12,069 bases of DNA from Lachnoclostridium sp. UBA933 (GTDB lineage Bacteria > Bacillota > Clostridia > Lachnospirales > Lachnospiraceae). Location: positions 1 through 12,069 of the forward strand of contig DBDL01000175.1 in NCBI GenBank assembly GCA_002293545.1. Direction: 5' to 3'. Numbering within the stretch: position 1 is the first letter of the stretch; each line of letters begins with the position of its first letter. Under the pieces are notes generated by a model, which was given only the letters and a program-made list of their open reading frames with translations, had not been told where the DNA came from and ran no database searches. The translations under genes and the position numbers were made by a program. This document shows positions 7,770 through 12,069 of the stretch, piece by piece.

Positions 7770-7791
7770 AAACAGAAATGGGGTGGTATGA

Positions 7792-8739
7792 ATGCAGTGG
7801 ATTGAACAGATGAATAAAGCAATCGGATACATAGAGTCACATTTGAAAGAAAAGATAGATTACGAAGCAGCAGCGAAAATCTGCTTGTGTTCGTTATCCA
7901 AATTTCAGCAGGCATTTCATTTATCTACCGGAGTCACATTATCGGAATATGTAAGATACAGGCGTATGACCGTAGCGGCAAGCGAGCTGGTGAATACGGA
8001 TGTCCGGATTATTGATTTAGCCAATATGCTGGATTATGATTCGCCGGAGGCATTTACAAGGGCTTATCAGATGTTTCATGGTGTTCCGCCGACGATTACG
8101 CGAAAGACAAAGGTTTATGAGGAATTTGATAAAATCGTCTTTCAAATGCAGGTATATGGCGGAAAATCCAAAATGGGGACCAATAAAATCCTTCGGATTG
8201 AAACAGAGAGGTTAATTATTCGGAAGTTCACTATGGCAGACTGGGAGGATGTGAAAGGGATTGTACACACAAATATGAAATCACCGTTTGTGGATTGTGA
8301 TATCATATGGCGTTCTGATGAAGAGGGGATAAAAAAGCAAACGTTAAAACTGTCCAAATCACAGATGTATTGGGCAGCAGAAGTAAAAGAGCTGCACAAG
8401 GTAGTATGCTTTATTTGCTTTAACTTCATGGATGATGAAAAGACATTGGATATCGGTCACATCATAAATACCGATTATTTGGGTTTGGATTATGAGTATG
8501 AGGCATTAAAAGCACTTTATAATTATGGCTTCTTACAGCTCGGAGCCGACAGAATACAAGCAACATGGGCATCTCAGTATGAAGAAAAACTGGAACCCTT
8601 ATATAAACTCGGAATGAGGATTGTTGAAAACGAAATGGTAGATAAATTTCGGGCGGATCCCGATGGGAAGATATCCAAATTTGAAAGAAGCAGATTAATT
8701 ATTACAAAACGTGATTGGATTACAAACCCGGTTACATGA
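7792..8739 (+). CDS. AraC-type regulator fused to a GNAT-like domain
   Basis: A 315-residue protein with two domains. Residues 1-105 are an AraC/XylS double helix-turn-helix: the first HTH around AAAKICLCSLSKFQQAFHLSTG and the second ending DYDSPEAFTRAYQMFHGVPP, the classic AraC signature. Here the DNA-binding domain is N-terminal, as in AraC proteins that carry a C-terminal GyrI-like effector domain, and residues 106-128 still look like the usual bridge to that domain. Instead, from about residue 135 a RimJ/RimL-like GNAT fold follows: IETERLIIRKFTMADWEDV, then GLDYEYEALKALYNYGFLQLGADRIQATW and YKLGMR. The acetyl-CoA loop is off-consensus: where GxGYATEA is expected it reads GLDYEYEA, losing the second glycine. 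The domain may therefore bind a ligand rather than acetylate. The start is ATG 7792, with GGGGTGG 5 nt upstream; ATG 7788 is out of frame. The next gene follows within 10 nt. Confidence 0.88.
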   Translation: MQWIEQMNKAIGYIESHLKEKIDYEAAAKICLCSLSKFQQAFHLSTGVTLSEYVRYRRMTVAASELVNTDVRIIDLANMLDYDSPEAFTRAYQMFHGVPPTITRKTKVYEEFDKIVFQMQVYGGKSKMGTNKILRIETERLIIRKFTMADWEDVKGIVHTNMKSPFVDCDIIWRSDEEGIKKQTLKLSKSQMYWAAEVKELHKVVCFICFNFMDDEKTLDIGHIINTDYLGLDYEYEALKALYNYGFLQLGADRIQATWASQYEEKLEPLYKLGMRIVENEMVDKFRADPDGKISKFERSRLIITKRDWITNPVT

Positions 8740-8749
8740 GGATATGGGG

Positions 8750-9655
8750 ATGGAAAGTGAAATGAAACAAAAAATAACAATCAGAAATTTTAAGGGGGCA
8801 CATGGATTTTCTGATGATTTTTATCTGATTTGTGAATTCTTGATTCGGATAAACAATCAACGGGTCATAACGCCTCATTATCTTTGGGCAAGATGGGTAT
8901 GGCAGTATTGTTCCTGTATGGATGCAGAAATTCTATCGCATATTGGAATGGTACAGGATTGCGGAAAACTCGTAGGTCTTGCCGTTTGCAGTGAAAATGA
9001 AAAGAGGATTTATTTTTGCGTTGATGAAGAATACTGTGAAGTTAAATCAAATCTTATTGATTATGTTCTGGAAAAATCAAGGTGTCATCATGAAATTAAA
9101 ATTGTTATTCCCAACGGCGATTTGGAGTTACAGCAGGCAGCGGCAGACAGGAGATTTATTCCAACAAACGAAAGAATGTCAACCATGAAAATCAATACGG
9201 TTGATTATGATAATATCTTACCGGAAGGATGTTCAGTCATGTGTTCGGAGGATGTGGATTTCGGTCAAATCAATTATTGTCATGCCATACGGAAATGCAT
9301 TGAAAATATATGCCATCAAAAAGGAACAAAAGAACATTTTATTGAAAAAGAAGTCAGAAAAGAACTGTTAAATCAAAACATAATAATGCGCATCATGGTT
9401 GCTTCACCAACCGGCGAGTATGTTTCAAGCTGTGTGATATGGCATTTGCCGGGAAGCGATTATGCTTATGCAGAACCGCTAATGTTATTAGATAACCGTG
9501 GAACGAAATTATGCAGAGCGGCTGTTATGGAAGGGATCGGGTATTGCTTTAAACGCGGGGTAAAAAACGTCTTTGTGATTTCAAAACAGCAATTTTATCG
9601 TAATATAGGGTTTTGCCCAGTTCAGAATGAAACACTATGGATATATCATAAATAA
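8750..9655 (+). CDS. Cysteine-rich double-GNAT-like protein
   Basis: A 301-residue protein made of two GNAT-like halves (about residues 9-146 and 155-301). The second half is the clearer: YAYAEPLMLLDNRGTKLCRAA, then EGIGYCFKRGVKNVFVISKQQFYRNIGF, the typical last strand-helix-strand of GNATs including FYRNIGF. The acetyl-CoA loop reads NRGTKLCRA where RRKGLGRA is usual, so its two key glycines are Lys and Cys. Seventeen cysteines in 301 residues is high for a cytoplasmic protein. I chose ATG 8750 because GAGGA at 8738-8742 lies 7 nt upstream; GTG 8711 and ATG 8744 are other in-frame starts. That ribosome site overlaps the stop codon of the AraC-GNAT gene, so the pair is coupled and probably acts together. 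Activity and substrate are unknown. Confidence 0.85.
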   Translation: MESEMKQKITIRNFKGAHGFSDDFYLICEFLIRINNQRVITPHYLWARWVWQYCSCMDAEILSHIGMVQDCGKLVGLAVCSENEKRIYFCVDEEYCEVKSNLIDYVLEKSRCHHEIKIVIPNGDLELQQAAADRRFIPTNERMSTMKINTVDYDNILPEGCSVMCSEDVDFGQINYCHAIRKCIENICHQKGTKEHFIEKEVRKELLNQNIIMRIMVASPTGEYVSSCVIWHLPGSDYAYAEPLMLLDNRGTKLCRAAVMEGIGYCFKRGVKNVFVISKQQFYRNIGFCPVQNETLWIYHK

Positions 9656-9673
9656 GGTGTTGTAAAAGGTGTG

Positions 9674-9686
9674 TTATCAACGATAA
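9674..9686. promoter_or_regulatory. Small palindrome before the M28 peptidase gene
   Basis: TTATC-AAC-GATAA is a perfect 5-bp inverted repeat 25 nt before the peptidase start, between a poor -35-like TTGTAA (9659) and the ribosome site. It could be an operator; it is short enough to be chance. Confidence 0.25.
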
Positions 9687-9711
9687 GTTTATAAGAAAGA
9701 AAGGACTGTTT

Positions 9712-10995
9712 ATGAAAGAAGATAAAAAAATAAATCATCATTTAACAAGAATTTTTGCGAAAGTTTTTGTGAGGAATAAGCTGGTTCGTACCTTCATGGC
9801 GATGCTGCTGGCAGTATCTCTGATGTTTGGATTCGCCGACAAAGCCGTACCGGTTGATTCCGCCGGGAAAATGAGTTTAAAGATCAAAAAAACCCAATAC
9901 ACTTACAACAAAAACAGCAAAGGGAAAAAAAGAGCTGCACAAACCATTCGGGTTAGGAATTTATCCAAAAGATATAAAGTAAAATGGAAATCCGGTAACA
10001 AGAAAGTAGCTGCCGTTACACCAAAAAAAGGGAAAGCGAAGGCAAAACTGACTGTCTATATGAGAAAAACAGGACGGTCAAAAATCACGGCAATTATATA
10101 TAACAAAAAATCCGGTAAGGTTGTTAAAAAATTAAACCGAATAATAAGAGTCACCGTTCACAAAAAACCGACAGCGAAAAGCAAACAAATCATACCCAAA
10201 GTAAAAGCCGGTGAATTTAGTATCGCGGCGGTAATCAAGGAATTGTGCCGCAAAGAAAACGGAGGGCGTTTTGCGGGTACCCGCGGGAACCGGCTGGCTG
10301 CAGGATATATTATGGCTCATTTTGAAAAAGCGGGATTGAAACCATTAAAGAAAAAAGGCTATGAATGGTCTTATGATGAGCATCATCCGGATGTTGGAAA
10401 CGCAGTCGGAAATGTTGTCGGTTATATGAAAGGGCGTGACAGTACAAAAGCAATCGTTGTAACGGCGCATTTTGACACAGTATTAAATACCCCCGGTGCA
10501 TTTGACAATGCGTCCGGTGTAGCCGCTTTGCTGGATGTCGTTTATAAGCTGAAGAAAAGGGGGAAAACGCCGGAAACAGACATTGTGTTTTGTGCATTTA
10601 ATGAAGAAGAACAGTTTTATGTAGGCAGTGCCGCTTTTGTAAATGAATTTAAAGGGCTTTACAAAAAATCCATTAACATCAACATTGATTGTGTGGGACA
10701 TAAGAATAACGGAAATTACTTGCTCGGATATGAAAAGAATGATATCAGTGCCGATTTAATCCGGGCATTCCAAAGCATTTTTAATAGCAGGAGTATTCCA
10801 TATCGGAATTTCCCTGTGAAAGATATAAGATCCGACCATCGAAGCTTTCAGGACGAAGGAATCCCCAATATCTGTTTTACACAAGAGGGCGGGATCATGC
10901 ATTCTGCGCAGGATGTTATTTCCAGTGTTGATGATAAGCTGATAAGTAAAATCAGTGATGCCATGATTGAATTTATTATAAATAACCGGTTATAA
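9712..10995 (+). CDS. Secreted M28 family zinc aminopeptidase with basic Ig-like domain
   Basis: A 427-residue exported metallopeptidase. Residues 1-45 are a long basic signal peptide: charged to residue 26, hydrophobic core FMAMLLAVSLMFGFA at 28-42. Residues 52-150 are a very lysine-rich Big2/Ig-like domain (KWKSGNKKVAAVTPKKGKAK, RSKITAIIYNKKSGK), suited to holding the enzyme on anionic wall polymers. From about residue 168 an M28 catalytic domain follows with all metal and catalytic residues: VTAHFDT (His253), GAFDNASGVAALLDV (bridging Asp265), FNEEE (Glu298/Glu299), INIDCVG (Asp326) and HSAQD (His397). It should remove N-terminal residues from peptides outside the cell using two zinc ions; substrate preference is not readable. 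The start is ATG 9712, with AAAGGA 6 nt upstream. It lies 56 nt after the GNAT gene, so read-through from that operon is possible, and a hairpin follows its stop. Confidence 0.92.
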   Translation: MKEDKKINHHLTRIFAKVFVRNKLVRTFMAMLLAVSLMFGFADKAVPVDSAGKMSLKIKKTQYTYNKNSKGKKRAAQTIRVRNLSKRYKVKWKSGNKKVAAVTPKKGKAKAKLTVYMRKTGRSKITAIIYNKKSGKVVKKLNRIIRVTVHKKPTAKSKQIIPKVKAGEFSIAAVIKELCRKENGGRFAGTRGNRLAAGYIMAHFEKAGLKPLKKKGYEWSYDEHHPDVGNAVGNVVGYMKGRDSTKAIVVTAHFDTVLNTPGAFDNASGVAALLDVVYKLKKRGKTPETDIVFCAFNEEEQFYVGSAAFVNEFKGLYKKSININIDCVGHKNNGNYLLGYEKNDISADLIRAFQSIFNSRSIPYRNFPVKDIRSDHRSFQDEGIPNICFTQEGGIMHSAQDVISSVDDKLISKISDAMIEFIINNRL

Positions 10996-11034
10996 AGAAT
11001 TTGGATAAGAATTTAAAAATAACATAAAGAGAGC

Positions 11035-11072
11035 GGGAGAGGGCATGGAGGATAATGTCCTCTCTCTTATTG
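11035..11072 (+). terminator. Intrinsic terminator of the M28 peptidase gene
   Basis: GGGAGAGGGCAT (11035-11046) pairs with ATGTCCTCTCTC (11055-11066) around the loop GGAGGATA, giving about 12 bp with two G-U pairs, followed by TTATTG. The T-run is short, so termination may be partial. Its tail runs into the -35 box of the next promoter. Confidence 0.65.
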
Positions 11073-11098
11073 ACATATTATATTATTTACATTACAAT
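11070..11098 (+). promoter_or_regulatory. Sigma-A promoter for the phosphatase gene
   Basis: TTGACA at 11070-11075, a 17-nt AT-rich spacer, TACAAT at 11093-11098. The start is expected near 11105, 28 nt before the phosphatase ATG, and transcription probably continues into pyruvate kinase. Confidence 0.78.
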
Positions 11099-11132
11099 GA
11101 ATCGTGTCATAAAATTTGAGAGGAAATAAAAG

Positions 11133-11609
11133 ATGCTAAAAATACTTTTTGTTTGCCACGGGAATATTTGCCGTTCTCCGATGGCAGAATTTGTTTTTCG
11201 GGACATGATAACAAAACGCGGTCTTGATCAAAAGATTCAGGTTGCTTCGGCGGCAACCAGTACGGAGGAATTGGGGAATCCGGTTCATTACGGAACGAGA
11301 AATAAACTTGCAGAGGTTGGGATTCACACCGGCGGCAAATTTTCCGTACTGCTGAAAAAGGATGATTATCAAATATATGATTACTTCATTGGTATGGAAA
11401 GAATAAACATTAAAAATATGGAGCATATATTGGGAGAAGATACAGGACATAAAATATATCGTTTCCTTGATTTTACGGACAATCCAAGAGATATACCGGA
11501 CCCATGGTACAGCGGTGATTTTGAAAGAACCTATCAGGAGGTAATGGAAGGAAGCGAAGCCTTTTATGCAATGCTGTGTGAAAAACATAGAGAACTCTTT
11601 GATGAATGA
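11133..11609 (+). CDS. Low-molecular-weight protein tyrosine phosphatase
   Basis: A 158-residue LMW-PTP, the normal family length. The P-loop VCHGNICRS near the N-terminus gives the nucleophile Cys8 and phosphate-binding Arg14 (CX5R), and DPWYSGDF at 123-130 provides the general acid Asp123. The protein removes phosphate from tyrosine residues, typically of a tyrosine kinase or surface-polymer enzymes. The loop position that is Thr in the arginine phosphatase YwlE is Ile12 here, which favours phosphotyrosine as substrate; this is inferred from known YwlE work. ATG 11133 has GAGAGGA 8 nt upstream and a promoter of its own. Pyruvate kinase starts 58 nt after the stop with no promoter seen between, so the two are probably co-transcribed. 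Confidence 0.94.
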   Translation: MLKILFVCHGNICRSPMAEFVFRDMITKRGLDQKIQVASAATSTEELGNPVHYGTRNKLAEVGIHTGGKFSVLLKKDDYQIYDYFIGMERINIKNMEHILGEDTGHKIYRFLDFTDNPRDIPDPWYSGDFERTYQEVMEGSEAFYAMLCEKHRELFDE

Positions 11610-11667
11610 GAAAAATAATAGAAGGAAAAGGAATAAATAGAAGAAATAGGACAGAAAGGGAGAAGGC

Positions 11668-12069
11668 ATGAGAAAAACTAAGATTATATGTACATTAGGT
11701 CCGGCTACGGATAATGAGGACGTATTGCGCTATCTGATAAAAAATGGGATGGATGTTGCCCGGTTTAATTTTTCACATGGAACACATGAAGAACATGCGA
11801 GAAGAATGGACATTCTCAGAAAAATAAGAGAAGAATGCAACCCCGCATTGGCGGCATTGCTGGATACAAAAGGTCCGGAGGTTCGGATAAAGAGTTTTAA
11901 AGACGGAAAAGTCGAATTGAAAAAGGGTCAGAAATTTACACTTTGCTGTAAAGATACGGATGGAACGCATGAAAGGGTTGCGATTACATATGAAGACTTG
12001 TACAAAGATGTAAAAAAAGATACGGTGATTCTTCTTGATGACGGTTTGATTGAGATGAAAGTTTTAGAT
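11668..12069 (+). CDS. pyk: Pyruvate kinase, 3' end missing
   Basis: The first 134 residues of pyruvate kinase, cut by the right edge. The start MRKTKIICTLGPATDN is the family's usual N-terminus, and the TIM-barrel motif ARFNFSHGTHEEH gives Arg32, Asn34, Ser36 and His37 of the phosphate/K+ and nucleotide site. DTKGPEVR (66-73) leads into the B domain that closes over the active site. The enzyme makes pyruvate and ATP from phosphoenolpyruvate and ADP in the last step of glycolysis. ATG 11668 has AAAGGGAG at 11655-11662, 5 nt upstream. The frame is intact to the end of the window. The gene follows the phosphatase gene across a purine-rich 58-nt gap without a visible promoter or terminator. Confidence 0.97.
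   Translation, partial: MRKTKIICTLGPATDNEDVLRYLIKNGMDVARFNFSHGTHEEHARRMDILRKIREECNPALAALLDTKGPEVRIKSFKDGKVELKKGQKFTLCCKDTDGTHERVAITYEDLYKDVKKDTVILLDDGLIEMKVLD

Noticed and set aside
11136..11669. 177-codon open frame on the minus strand opposite the phosphatase gene
   Set aside because: Phe/Leu/Ile-rich antisense shadow of a clearly real phosphatase gene and its purine-rich 3' flank; no ribosome site or family pattern.

Overview
The window looks like a chromosomal stretch from a low-to-moderate GC Bacillota, most likely a clostridium of the Lachnospiraceae kind. The grounds are purine-rich AGGAG-type ribosome sites, canonical TTGACA-N17-TAnAAT promoters, CDP-glycerol polymer transferases, a clostridial-type LeuS, and a lysine-rich Ig-like domain on a secreted peptidase. 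The lineage is an inference from these traits, not a match to a named genome. Every gene I can support lies on the + strand.

Region 1 (1-3197) is the tail of a surface-polymer (teichoic-acid-like or capsule) cluster. A bifunctional GT2 glycosyltransferase/CDP-glycerol glycerophosphotransferase is cut by the left edge. It overlaps by ATGA a stand-alone paralogue of its second domain. Region 2 (3198-4106) holds two small unrecognised genes: a methionine-rich acidic protein and an 88-residue helical protein. Their C-termini look alike, and they may form a co-transcribed pair.

Region 3 (4107-4689) has no convincing gene but is full of structure. It contains a 243-bp near-palindrome with 40-bp perfect termini (MITE-like or a giant RNA hairpin), a strong sigma-A promoter at 4448-4476, an AT-rich direct repeat, and five tandem 19-bp units. 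The last unit supplies the ribosome site of the next gene, a small GNAT acetyltransferase (4690-5109).

Region 4 is leuS (5222-7627), with its own promoter and a leader far too short for a T-box. Region 5 (7792-9655) is a two-gene operon. The first gene fuses an AraC-type DNA-binding domain to a GNAT-like domain, and the second encodes a cysteine-rich double-GNAT-like protein. The acetyl-CoA loop appears degenerate in the fusion and in the C-terminal half of the second protein, which hints at a sensory rather than catalytic role.

Region 6 is a secreted M28 zinc aminopeptidase with a basic Ig-like N-terminal domain (9712-10995), closed by a hairpin. A clear promoter then drives a low-molecular-weight protein tyrosine phosphatase (11133-11609). 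It is followed across a purine-rich 58-nt gap by pyruvate kinase (11668 onward), cut by the right edge.

The most unusual items are the AraC-GNAT fusion operon, the SD-carrying 19-bp repeats in front of the GNAT gene, the 243-bp palindrome, and the paired methionine-rich small proteins.
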